Part shown: positions 52,004-60,224 of the stretch, piece by piece | How the letters are laid out: each line of letters opens with the position of its first letter | Position numbering within the stretch: position 1 is the first letter of the stretch | Source: Hymenobacter sp. DG25A | GTDB lineage: Bacteria; Bacteroidota; Bacteroidia; Cytophagales; Hymenobacteraceae | NCBI RefSeq assembly: GCF_001280305.1 | Contig: NZ_CP012623.1 | Span: forward strand, 1,612,001-1,676,000 | Reading direction: 5' to 3' | DNA length: 64,000 nt | Program-made: the position numbers and the translations under genes | The notes under the pieces: model-generated | Databases searched by the model: none | Told to the model about the DNA's origin: nothing | Seen by the model: only the letters and a program-made list of their open reading frames with translations

Positions 52004-52960
52004 TTAGCTCAGAGCCGGGGGGCGATACGAAAGCAGGCCCTGCTCGGGGCTGTAATGATTACTATTTTTAGGATAGGCACCGGTGCCGTCATAAGGGCGC
52101 TTGTCCGGGTGTTGCCGACAGGCTTCGGAGCAGGCCCCATCCAACTGCTGGCCACAGGTTTCGCACATGGCTACGTGCAGGTTACAGTGCGGGTTGGCGC
52201 AGTTTATCATCCGCCCGGAGGGCGTATGGCAGTGGTGGCATTCGGAAATAAGCGTTGGGTTCACGCTGTTCACGTCCACCGCTACCCGACCATCGAACAC
52301 GTAGCACTTGCCGTCGAAATCCTCGCCGCCGGCTTCCAGACCGTATTTGATAATGCCGCCGTGCAGCTGGTACACGTTTTCAAAACCCTGGTCGAGCAGG
52401 AAGGCGCTGGCTTTTTCGCACTTAATGCCGCCGGTGCAGTACGTCAGGATTTTCTTGCCCTTGTACTGCTCTAGCTCCTGCACCTTCTCCGGAAACTCGC
52501 GGAAGTTCTCGATATCAAGCGTCACGGCGTTTTTGAAACGGCCCAGCTGGTACTCGTAATCTGAGCGCACGTCCAGCACCACTACATCGTCCTGGTCTTT
52601 CAGGTCGCGGAACTCGGTGGGCGACAAATGCACGCCGGTGCGCTCGAAGGGCTTAATATGGGGCAGGCCTACGTTCACAATTTCCGGCTTCACGCGCACG
52701 TGCAGCTTCTGGAAAGTATGGGCGGGCGCGGGCTCTATTTTGAACTCCAGCGAGGCAAAGCGGGCATCAGCTTTTACCACACGCATGTACTCCTCACAAT
52801 CGGCAATGGTACCGGATACGGTGCCGTTTAGTCCTTCGGCCGCCACAATAATGCGGCCGCGCAGATTCAGGCTCAGGCACAGGCGGTGGTGCTCTTCCCG
52901 AAACTGCTCCGGATTCTCGAGGGGCGTATAGCAGTAATACAGCAGAACGAGGTAGTCCAT
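52004..52960 (-). CDS. trhO: tRNA uridine(34) hydroxylase TrhO (rhodanese-like, UPF0176)
   Basis: A protein of about 318 aa that hydroxylates U34 of tRNAs to ho5U in an oxygen-dependent reaction. The N-terminal domain (LLYYCYTPLENPEQF, AAEGLNGTVSGT) is followed by a rhodanese domain with catalytic Cys in ILTYCTGGIKCEKASAFLL. The C-terminal tail is Cys/His-rich (CHHCHTPSG, CANPHCNLH, CETCGQQL) and probably binds zinc; I recall a similar tail in homologues. ATG 52960 (MDYLVLLYYCY) is preferred to ATG 52972 by homology, but both fit. Confidence 0.9.
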   Translation of the reverse strand: MDYLVLLYYCYTPLENPEQFREEHHRLCLSLNLRGRIIVAAEGLNGTVSGTIADCEEYMRVVKADARFASLEFKIEPAPAHTFQKLHVRVKPEIVNVGLPHIKPFERTGVHLSPTEFRDLKDQDDVVVLDVRSDYEYQLGRFKNAVTLDIENFREFPEKVQELEQYKGKKILTYCTGGIKCEKASAFLLDQGFENVYQLHGGIIKYGLEAGGEDFDGKCYVFDGRVAVDVNSVNPTLISECHHCHTPSGRMINCANPHCNLHVAMCETCGQQLDGACSEACRQHPDKRPYDGTGAYPKNSNHYSPEQGLLSYRPPALS

Positions 52961-53042
52961 TCTTATTTTCAATTAGGCATTATACAGGCGGAAAGTATGA
53001 GCGAATGCGCTTTGGCTACGGCCTCACCCCTTGCCTGCATCG

Positions 53043-53675
53043 TTAAACTTTAGCGGCGGGGTTACCGAAAACGGTTTGTCCGGCCGGAACGTCTGCTACT
53101 ACTACGGAGCCAGCACCAACGCGGGCTTTGGCGCCAATTTTCACACCGGCTACCACTACGGCCCCGGCACCAATGAAGGCATTATCGCCTACTTCTACTT
53201 CGGAATTCAGGATGGCACCAGCGCCTATTTGGACATAGTCGCCTACCTGCGCTTTCACATCCACAACGGCATTAGCGCCAATAATGCAGCCATCACCCAC
53301 CCTGGTCCGGCTGGTAATCACGGCATTGGGGCCTACCAGAATGCCGTGGCCCAACCAGGCAAACTCTGATACACTGGCGCGGGCATGAATGGCATTGACG
53401 CTGGCTACGCTGTACTCGCCTTGCAGCATGCTGGTGAGGCTGCGCCGGCTGGCGACGTCTTCGGTCGCCACGAACACTTCACACTTTTTACCCAGCAGCT
53501 TCAGCAGCTCAGGGTCCTGGGTGTTGCCCATTACGGGCACGTCGTTGAGTTCCGTGTTTTGCAGTTTGGCATCGTCATCGAGCAGGCAATACACTACTAC
53601 ATCGTTGCTGAGAAAAGCGTCGAGCGCGGCAGTGCCAACCAGTTGGGCACCAAGAATGATTACAGGATTTTCCAT
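53043..53675 (-). CDS. NeuD-like sugar O-acyltransferase
   Basis: A 210-aa protein with an N-terminal Rossmann-like PglD_N domain (PVIILGAQLVGTAALDAFLS) and a C-terminal left-handed beta-helix (LVGPNAVITSRTRVGDGCII, GANAVVDVKAQVGDYVQIG). The layout is that of NeuD/PglD-type transferases, which acetylate amino sugars of surface polysaccharides. The hexapeptide pattern ends with VFGNPAAKV, the usual finish. ATG 53675 (MENPVIILGAQ) is chosen: the frame is open to 53723, but the -7 box at 53721-53728 precludes it. No polysaccharide cluster is adjacent. Confidence 0.87.
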   Translation of the reverse strand: MENPVIILGAQLVGTAALDAFLSNDVVVYCLLDDDAKLQNTELNDVPVMGNTQDPELLKLLGKKCEVFVATEDVASRRSLTSMLQGEYSVASVNAIHARASVSEFAWLGHGILVGPNAVITSRTRVGDGCIIGANAVVDVKAQVGDYVQIGAGAILNSEVEVGDNAFIGAGAVVVAGVKIGAKARVGAGSVVVADVPAGQTVFGNPAAKV

Positions 53676-53720
53676 GCGGGGCAGACGGCCGGGAGCAGGC
53701 CGCCGATAGGGTCTAAACCA

Positions 53721-53728
53721 CAAAGATA
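53721..53728 (-). promoter_or_regulatory. -7 box (TATCTTTG) with TTG -33 element
   Basis: On the minus strand TATCTTTG lies 46 bases before the ATG at 53675; TTG occurs 20 bases upstream of it, matching the Bacteroidota -33/-7 layout. The best-formed promoter seen in the window. Confidence 0.6.
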
Positions 53729-53752
53729 CGGCCCTTTTGCCCGCCTGCCAAG

Positions 53753-55024
53753 CTACCGCAGCCAGCGCGGTACCTGTAACCAGCGCGCTACGTAGTCGTT
53801 TTGCAGCAGTAAAAAGACCAGGAATGGCAGAAACGCCACGCGGTACCGACTGAGCGTGCCCAGGTTGGGGGTTGTCAGGCCAATGAGAGCCGCCAGCATG
53901 AAACAGTAGAATCCAAAAGCCAGCACCACAGTGAAAGGCAGCTTACCGGCCCGTCCCCGCATAACGGCCCATACACTCAGGAGCAGAAGGGAAATAAACG
54001 CCAGATTTTCTATCCCGCTGACCACATATTTCAGTTCCCAACTCTCCCCCGGTAAGGGCCGCACCACCGCATTCAGAGCGGCCAGCGGGGCATAGCTTGC
54101 AATGCTACCGAGCGTTGGTTTCAGGTTTTGATAATGTAGATGCGGCTTGTCTTGGGATATTTTTTCAAGCTCAGCATAGCTGTAGATAAGCTGGCTGGTG
54201 AATTTATTGGCTCGGAAAACCGGGCTGATCATTCCCGCAAACCAGGCTCCCCCAGCAAACAGTACCAGCAACAGGCCGAGCTGCATCCAGTTAGACAGCT
54301 GAAGCTTCATCCTCTGCAGCACCCGAATCAATAAGAGAAAGGCGAGGGCCAGAAACAGGAACACGGCAAAGAAAAACCGCATCTTGAATGCTAACCATAT
54401 CAACACGACTCCTCCCACCACAGAATACCACCGCACCGGGCGGTTGCCATAGCCTTTCTGCAGTACCCACGCAGCCAGCCAGGCCAGGCTACCTAAAAGC
54501 ACGGCTTCCTTGGTTATCCCCGCCGACCAGAACACTACACTAGGCCAAGCCAAGAAAGCAAGTGGAGCAGCTAAAGGAGGCGTGGCGGGAAATAATTGCC
54601 CCACTACTTTGGCCAGCTGCCAGCATCCAATAAAACTGAATAAGGATAGGTACAAAGCATTGATCCACGCTATGCCGCCAGTCATCAGATTTAACAAAGA
54701 CAGGAGCTTTATAAAAAAGAAAGTATTCGAGAAGCCATGGAAAATCAGTGCTTCCCCCTGAAACCGGAAGGTTTCTGCGCCCAGCGTTGCTACCCAGGCT
54801 TGCGGATCGGCCCAGGCTTGCTGCGTCATTAAGACCGACCATTCCTGGAAATATTCCGCATCATCCGACATACGATACACGGAGAGCAGACCCACCACAA
54901 GTTTCAGCGCAAGCAATGGCCATAGCAGCCGACCAATGCGGGGCTCCTGACGCTGTTTCTGCAGCCAGAATATCAATGCGCTTAATACTCCCGCATTCAG
55001 CAGGATAGCCACCGCAACTCTCAC
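53753..55024 (-). CDS. polytopic membrane protein of unknown function
   Basis: A 423-aa protein with roughly 10-11 hydrophobic helices (VAVAILLNAGVLSALIFWLQ at the start, WYSVVGGVVLIWLAFKMRFF, FYCFMLAALIGLT near the end) and a basic cytoplasmic end (QNDYVARWLQVPRWLR). Charged and aromatic loops recall GT-C-like or polysaccharide-polymerase proteins (EpsG type), but no catalytic motif is evident. The start overlaps the end of the DUF2851 gene by four bases, so the two are translationally coupled. Function unknown. Confidence 0.78.
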   Translation of the reverse strand: MRVAVAILLNAGVLSALIFWLQKQRQEPRIGRLLWPLLALKLVVGLLSVYRMSDDAEYFQEWSVLMTQQAWADPQAWVATLGAETFRFQGEALIFHGFSNTFFFIKLLSLLNLMTGGIAWINALYLSLFSFIGCWQLAKVVGQLFPATPPLAAPLAFLAWPSVVFWSAGITKEAVLLGSLAWLAAWVLQKGYGNRPVRWYSVVGGVVLIWLAFKMRFFFAVFLFLALAFLLLIRVLQRMKLQLSNWMQLGLLLVLFAGGAWFAGMISPVFRANKFTSQLIYSYAELEKISQDKPHLHYQNLKPTLGSIASYAPLAALNAVVRPLPGESWELKYVVSGIENLAFISLLLLSVWAVMRGRAGKLPFTVVLAFGFYCFMLAALIGLTTPNLGTLSRYRVAFLPFLVFLLLQNDYVARWLQVPRWLR

Positions 55025-56328
55025 TTCAACGCCGAGTTATGCCGCAGAATACGGCTGCCAATGGCGCATTCTACGCAGCGTAGGGGCTGGCAATACGCGG
55101 TAGCCAGCATCAGGAGGCCCTGAGAGTCGGCGGCGGTGCGGTGGGTGAAAGGCAGACCCTCATAGAGGGCCAGCACATGGTTTTTTTCGGCGGGTAGTTC
55201 CGTGAGTAATTGTAAGGCAGCTTCTACCTGCTCCGTCTGCCCTACTGAGCGGGCATACGCTACGCGCAGGGGCACCACCACATTGGTAATCAACAGATGC
55301 ATACTGCTGCGGCCCAGCGCCGGCACTTTGCCGGCGCGACCAGGGCGGTAATGGGTACGCCAGTACACTGAGCTTTCGTTACTGAAGAACTGCTCCAGCA
55401 CGGCCACATTTTGCGCGGAGAGCAGCGCATCAAACAACAAAGGCCGGGCATGCAGCAGCGCGGCCAGCTGCGCCAGACGTGCAGTAGGGAAATTGGCCGG
55501 GCGCATGCGCAGAAAATTCCACTCGTGCTCCTTCAGGCCTGTATTCTCAAGGTCATATTTATGGCGCAGGAATTCGTATTCCGCCCGTAGCATTTGAACA
55601 TATTCATCGGCTATATCTTCTGCCTTTTCGTTGGCAGCCGATAGAAAACCGGCCTGCCCAAACAGCAGGGCTTCCGTTTGCAGCAAATTGTGGCGGTGAC
55701 GGCGGAGAATGCGCAACGGCAACGCCTTAGCCAGCCGGGCCAGCGGCTCGGTGTTTTTGCGGAAGCCGAAGCCGGCCGCCAGCACATGCCAAGCCGTGGC
55801 CTCCCAGTCGTTATCCAGTTGCTGGTGTAGCAGTTGCACGGTAGCCGATTTGCGTTCCATGCGCTCCAGCAGCGCCCGGTCTACCATAGACAGACGCGTG
55901 ATTTCTGGAATCTTGGTTAAGAAAGGCGCGCATGGTAAAGTAGCAGGTGGTGCGGTCTGGAGCTGCTGATAGGTGTGCAGCATCTCTAGGGGAATACGCC
56001 CTGCCAAGGCCAGCGTGGGAATAGGCGTACCATCGGTGCGGAGCACGGGCTGGTCGGCGGTGAGCACCACGTGTAGGATTACCTGGTCGTAACGCGCGTC
56101 GGTCTGGTGTTGGTGGCGGTGCCAGTCGGAAGCGCGCAGATGAATTTCTACGGCGCCGTTCCACTCCACCTCCCCCAACTGCAGGCGGGCATTTAGAAAA
56201 TCGGGGCCGGCATCGGTGTTATGAAAGCCGGGGTGCAGTACCGTCAGCAGCTCGCCGGTTTCAGTGAGCAGATTTTGTTTGTCGAAATACTGCTGTTGCC
56301 AGACGTAATGGAGAAAGTCTTCCCGCAT
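55021..56328 (-). CDS. DUF2851 family protein
   Basis: A 435-aa soluble protein recognised as DUF2851, a Bacteroidota-enriched family of unknown function: MREDFLHYVWQQQYFDKQNL, LHPGFHNTDAGPDFLNARLQ, WNGAVEIHLRASDWHRHQH and VILHVVLTADQPV. The NxDAGPDFLNARL and VEIHxRASDW stretches resemble a restriction-endonuclease-like core. ATG 56328 is chosen from homology; the frame is open to 56355. The last bases overlap the start of the membrane protein downstream. Confidence 0.87.
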   Translation of the reverse strand: MREDFLHYVWQQQYFDKQNLLTETGELLTVLHPGFHNTDAGPDFLNARLQLGEVEWNGAVEIHLRASDWHRHQHQTDARYDQVILHVVLTADQPVLRTDGTPIPTLALAGRIPLEMLHTYQQLQTAPPATLPCAPFLTKIPEITRLSMVDRALLERMERKSATVQLLHQQLDNDWEATAWHVLAAGFGFRKNTEPLARLAKALPLRILRRHRHNLLQTEALLFGQAGFLSAANEKAEDIADEYVQMLRAEYEFLRHKYDLENTGLKEHEWNFLRMRPANFPTARLAQLAALLHARPLLFDALLSAQNVAVLEQFFSNESSVYWRTHYRPGRAGKVPALGRSSMHLLITNVVVPLRVAYARSVGQTEQVEAALQLLTELPAEKNHVLALYEGLPFTHRTAADSQGLLMLATAYCQPLRCVECAIGSRILRHNSALK

Positions 56329-56407
56329 AGAAATTGCCACGCTACCAATACACAAAGAAGGAAAATATAATCTACTAGTGGCTTCAATTTATTGGTAAAA
56401 ACCAAAA

Positions 56408-56439
56408 CGGCCCGCCTCCGTGCAAACGGAAACGGGCCG
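56408..56439 (-). terminator. Terminator after lolA
   Basis: CGGCCCG and CCGT pair with ACGG and CGGGCCG around a small loop; on the minus strand it is followed by TTTTGGTTTTT, 20 bases after the lolA stop. Confidence 0.8.
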
Positions 56440-56459
56440 ATCTAAAAATTTAGATTCGC

Positions 56460-57104
56460 TTAGCGCAGGTCAATCACCTTCACGCCTTTGTACTTGGCTT
56501 TATCGAAGGAGAAAGTAGTGGCATCCAGGGGTGGGTTAGGCTGGAACTTCTTGATGGTGAAGGTATAGCGGTTGCCGTTCTTCTTGAACATCTTCCAGCT
56601 TTTCACCGAGCGGTCCTTCTTGCTGACATTCAGGCGCACTTTGTACACGGAATTGTTGCGGTCCTCGGGCGACAGCTCAATAACATCCACTGCCTCCCCG
56701 TTTTCCTTGGATTCCTGCACGTAGGAGTACTTATAGCCCTTTTTATAGAGCGTATAAATCTGGGAGGGCGAGATATCCTGGTCTTCCGGATCGTAGTCCG
56801 AGATATTTACCTCGTTTTCCGACTTCATGTAGGTCCACATGGTCTGGCCGTTGTTGATGACCTCCTGGCCATTCATTTTCAGCCGGAACTTGGTGCCACT
56901 CACCGTAATGTCGCCGCTCAGGTTTTCTTTCACCTTAGCCGTAGGGTTTTCCAGGGTTTGCGTGAAAGCAGCTTTAAAGCCATTAAGCGCCTGGTATTTG
57001 GCACTCATCTGGTCCAGAATTTTGCCGGCTTTCGGATCCTGCTGCGCGTAACCAATCTGCACAGCAGTAGCGGACAGGAGCAGCAGAGACAAGAATTTTT
57101 TCAT
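56460..57104 (-). CDS. lolA: outer-membrane lipoprotein carrier protein LolA
   Basis: A periplasmic chaperone that carries lipoproteins to the outer membrane. 214 aa with signal peptide (MKKFLSLLLLSATAVQIGYA) and the LolA beta-barrel: LDQMSAKYQALNGFKAAFTQ, LSGDITVSGTKFRLKMNGQE, VINNGQTMWTYMKSENEV and the C-terminal PPLDATTFSFDKAKYKGVKV. Follows ftsK on the same strand by 131 bases, a link I recall in Bacteroidota. Confidence 0.93.
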   Translation of the reverse strand: MKKFLSLLLLSATAVQIGYAQQDPKAGKILDQMSAKYQALNGFKAAFTQTLENPTAKVKENLSGDITVSGTKFRLKMNGQEVINNGQTMWTYMKSENEVNISDYDPEDQDISPSQIYTLYKKGYKYSYVQESKENGEAVDVIELSPEDRNNSVYKVRLNVSKKDRSVKSWKMFKKNGNRYTFTIKKFQPNPPLDATTFSFDKAKYKGVKVIDLR

Positions 57105-57235
57105 TTAGAAGAAAGAAGATGTGAAATCAGAGCTAAGCAATAAGAACCAAGAACCGGGCCGAGAGTTTCCTTGCGAATCGCTCAACATCAAAAAACAGCC
57201 GCGAAGTTCTACGTTCTGTTGCTGTTTCTGATTTC

Positions 57236-60112
57236 TTACTTGGGCAGGCTATTCAACAACTGTTCCAAACTGTATTCATCGGGAATTAAAACCTCGCGGG
57301 CTTTGCTGCCCTCAAACGGGCCCACAATGCCGGCGTGCTCCAATTGGTCAATTAACCGCCCGGCGCGGTTGTAGCCCAGCTTCAGGCGGCGCTGCAGCAG
57401 CGAGGTACTCCCCTGCTGGTGCGTGACAATAACGCGGGCCGCTTCCTCAAACATACTGTCACGGGTAGACGGGTCGAAATCTTCCGCGTCGCCGCTGCCA
57501 CTGCCGCTTTCCCCTACCACTTCGGGCAGCAGGTAGGCATCGGGGTAACCCTGCTGCTCGCCGATGTAGTCGCAGAGGCGGTCAACCTCCGGCGTATCGA
57601 TGAAGGCGCACTGCACCCGGATGATATCGGAGCCCTGCGAAATCAGCATGTCGCCCTGCCCCACCAGCTGGTCGGCACCGCCGGCATCCAGAATGGTGCG
57701 GGAGTCGATTTTGCTGGTCACTTTAAAGGAAATCCGGCAGGGGAAGTTGGCCTTGATGATACCCGTAATAACGTTTACCGAAGGGCGCTGCGTAGCTACA
57801 ATCAAGTGAATGCCGATAGCGCGGGCCAGCTGGGCCAGGCGCGCAATAGGCGTTTCCACTTCCTTGCCGGCCGTCATCATCAGGTCGGCCAGCTCGTCAA
57901 TTACCAGCACGATGAAAGGCATGAAGCGGTGGCCCTTCTTCGGGTTGAGGCGGCGCTCAATGAACTTGCGGTTGTACTCCTTCAGGTTGCGGCAACCGGC
58001 ATCCTTCAGCAGGTCGTAGCGCCGGTCCATTTCCATGCACAAGGAGTTCAGCGTGTTCACCACCTTCTTGGTATCGGTGATGATGGCCTCGTCGGTATCA
58101 GGCAGCTTGGCCAGGAAATGGCGCTCAATCTTATTGAAGATGCTCAGTTCCACCTTTTTCGGATCGACGAGCACGAATTTTAACTGGGCCGGGTGGCGCT
58201 TGTACAGCAGCGAAGCCAGAATAACGTTCAGACCCACTGACTTACCCTGACCCGTGGCACCGGCCATGAGCAAGTGAGGCATCTTGGCCAGATCCACCAC
58301 AAAAACTTCGTTGGTAATGGTGCGGCCAAAGGCAATGGGTAGATCCATTTCCGTGTGCGCAAACTTCTCAGTGCTAAACACCGAGCGGATGCTTACCATC
58401 TCCTTCTTGGTATTTGGCACCTCAATACCAATGGTGCCTTTGCCAGGAATGGGAGCAATAATCCGGATACCCAAGGCAGCCAGACTCAGGGCAATATCAT
58501 CTTCAAGACTCTTGATTTTGGAGATGCGCACGCCGGCATCGGGCACAATTTCATAGAGTGTAACCGTGGGGCCGATAGTGGCTTTGATGCTGGCAATGTT
58601 GATACCGTAATGGCCCAGCGTCTCTACAATGCGGTCCTTATTGGCTTCCAGCTCCTCCTTGCTTACCTGGGCCTTGGCCACGCCGTAGTCGTTGAGAAGC
58701 TCCAGCGTGGGATACTGGTAGCGCGAGAGGTCCAGCGTAGGGTCGTAGTTCACGGCGGGCATGGTTTCCATGTCCTCATCCTCGTCGGCAATGGTGGCCA
58801 TATCGGCGCCGGCAGCGGGGTCGAGCTCCTTGGAGTCCTCAATCTGCAGGGCCGGCTTGGCAGCTACTTCGCGGCGGGCGGGTAACGGGGCGTTGTCATC
58901 GGCCAGATCAGCCATAGACAACGGGGTGGGCACTCGGGCGGCCACGGGCTCGGGGTCGGCGGGGGCCTCAATAGAGAAACTGGGGCCAGCCGCCATACCA
59001 CCGGCCTTCAGGGCAGCACTGGCTACCGCGCTGGTGGCTGCGGCCGCAGGTGCTACGCTTAAGGGCATAGCAGCCGCGGGGGCTACATTAAATGCGGGCC
59101 CAGCTACGGACCCGGTGGTCACAACCGGCTCATCTATTTCCTCTTCCGGCTCGGGTTCAGTGGGGCTGGCAGCGGGAGTTGCGGGCGTACCAACGCGCTT
59201 CAGCGTCATACCGAGCGCCTCCTCTTCCTCCTCATCCTCTTCAAAAGAGGAAGAAGCGCCGTTGGCGGCAGGGTTAAAGGCCGTTACGGCGCGCTCGTAC
59301 AAGGGAGCATCCGCGGGCTTGCTGGCATCGTCGGCCTCCTCCCCTTCCGTGCTTCGGCGCAGGTTGAGGGAGGTGACGTTGAAGAAGAAAACCACGAACG
59401 AAATCAGCAGAAATGCCAGCAGCAAAACCGTGCCCCAGCCAATGAGGCTGTCGAGCCACAGGGCCACCTCATAGCCAATGCCGCCACTCAGGAAGTCGAG
59501 GCTGTGCGCGAGGGCGGGGTCGGCGTCGGGCGTTTCCAGGGTGAGGACGACGTAGCCCATCAGCACGCTCAGCCAGCCCATGACAAACAGGCAGAGTGCC
59601 AGCACATAGCTGATGGATACATCCTGCCGGCGGAAGACAATTTTATAACCCAGGAAGAATACAATGGGAATTACGGCAAAGGCGGCCACGCCAAAACCCT
59701 TGTAAATCAGCACCTGCGCCACCACGGCACCCAGCAGGCCCAGCCAGTTGCCCGACTCCTGCCCGGCTTCCTTCACCGAGGTGCTATCCACGCTTTGCAC
59801 TACGCTTTGGTCGGCGTGCCCGGTCAGCAGGAACGAGAGAAAGGCAATGGTGAGGTAGATAGAGGTCAGCAGAAAGAAAAAGCCCAGGAACAGCTGAAAG
59901 CGCCGGTCGCGCAGGAAGCTGAACACGCCCTGGAAAGAAGGGAGCTTCAGGGGTTGGCGCGGCGCCTTGGGCGCTTTGGCGGCCTTGGGAGCAGTGCGTC
60001 GTTCTTCACGCGGCGCCTCGGCGGCCGGCCGGGGCTGGTTGCGGGCCGGACGAGGTTCATTGGAAGCCCGCGAAACCGGCGCAGCGGGTTGCTTGTATGT
60101 ATTTTTAGCCAT
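57236..60112 (-). CDS. ftsK: DNA translocase FtsK/SpoIIIE
   Basis: A 958-aa DNA pump acting at the septum. N-terminal basic leader, four or more membrane helices (about residues 70-260), a long Ala/Glu/Pro-rich linker (about 260-470), then the motor: the alpha domain (YGVAKAQVSKEELEANKDRI), Walker A GATGQGKS with Lys624, LVIDELADLMMTAGKEVE, RPSVNVITGIIKANFP, and the C-terminal gamma winged helix (QRRLKLGYNRAGRLIDQLEH) that recognises KOPS-like sites. All parts are present. The -7 box at 60132-60139 supports the start at 60112. xerD in this window is its usual partner in dimer resolution. Confidence 0.96.
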   Translation of the reverse strand: MAKNTYKQPAAPVSRASNEPRPARNQPRPAAEAPREERRTAPKAAKAPKAPRQPLKLPSFQGVFSFLRDRRFQLFLGFFFLLTSIYLTIAFLSFLLTGHADQSVVQSVDSTSVKEAGQESGNWLGLLGAVVAQVLIYKGFGVAAFAVIPIVFFLGYKIVFRRQDVSISYVLALCLFVMGWLSVLMGYVVLTLETPDADPALAHSLDFLSGGIGYEVALWLDSLIGWGTVLLLAFLLISFVVFFFNVTSLNLRRSTEGEEADDASKPADAPLYERAVTAFNPAANGASSSFEEDEEEEEALGMTLKRVGTPATPAASPTEPEPEEEIDEPVVTTGSVAGPAFNVAPAAAMPLSVAPAAAATSAVASAALKAGGMAAGPSFSIEAPADPEPVAARVPTPLSMADLADDNAPLPARREVAAKPALQIEDSKELDPAAGADMATIADEDEDMETMPAVNYDPTLDLSRYQYPTLELLNDYGVAKAQVSKEELEANKDRIVETLGHYGINIASIKATIGPTVTLYEIVPDAGVRISKIKSLEDDIALSLAALGIRIIAPIPGKGTIGIEVPNTKKEMVSIRSVFSTEKFAHTEMDLPIAFGRTITNEVFVVDLAKMPHLLMAGATGQGKSVGLNVILASLLYKRHPAQLKFVLVDPKKVELSIFNKIERHFLAKLPDTDEAIITDTKKVVNTLNSLCMEMDRRYDLLKDAGCRNLKEYNRKFIERRLNPKKGHRFMPFIVLVIDELADLMMTAGKEVETPIARLAQLARAIGIHLIVATQRPSVNVITGIIKANFPCRISFKVTSKIDSRTILDAGGADQLVGQGDMLISQGSDIIRVQCAFIDTPEVDRLCDYIGEQQGYPDAYLLPEVVGESGSGSGDAEDFDPSTRDSMFEEAARVIVTHQQGSTSLLQRRLKLGYNRAGRLIDQLEHAGIVGPFEGSKAREVLIPDEYSLEQLLNSLPK

Positions 60113-60131
60113 TATTCACACACCGAAAAGT

Positions 60132-60139
60132 CAAATCTA
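60132..60139 (-). promoter_or_regulatory. -7 box (TAGATTTG) of ftsK
   Basis: On the minus strand TAGATTTG matches TAnnTTTG, 20 bases before the ftsK ATG. Confidence 0.5.
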
Positions 60140-60224
60140 CAGGTTTTCCGGCGGGAATTCGGTGTTTTTTTCCTCCGGTAAGCCATACTTTTTAAGCCGT
60201 CCGGCGCGGCTTTTTTGCAATTGC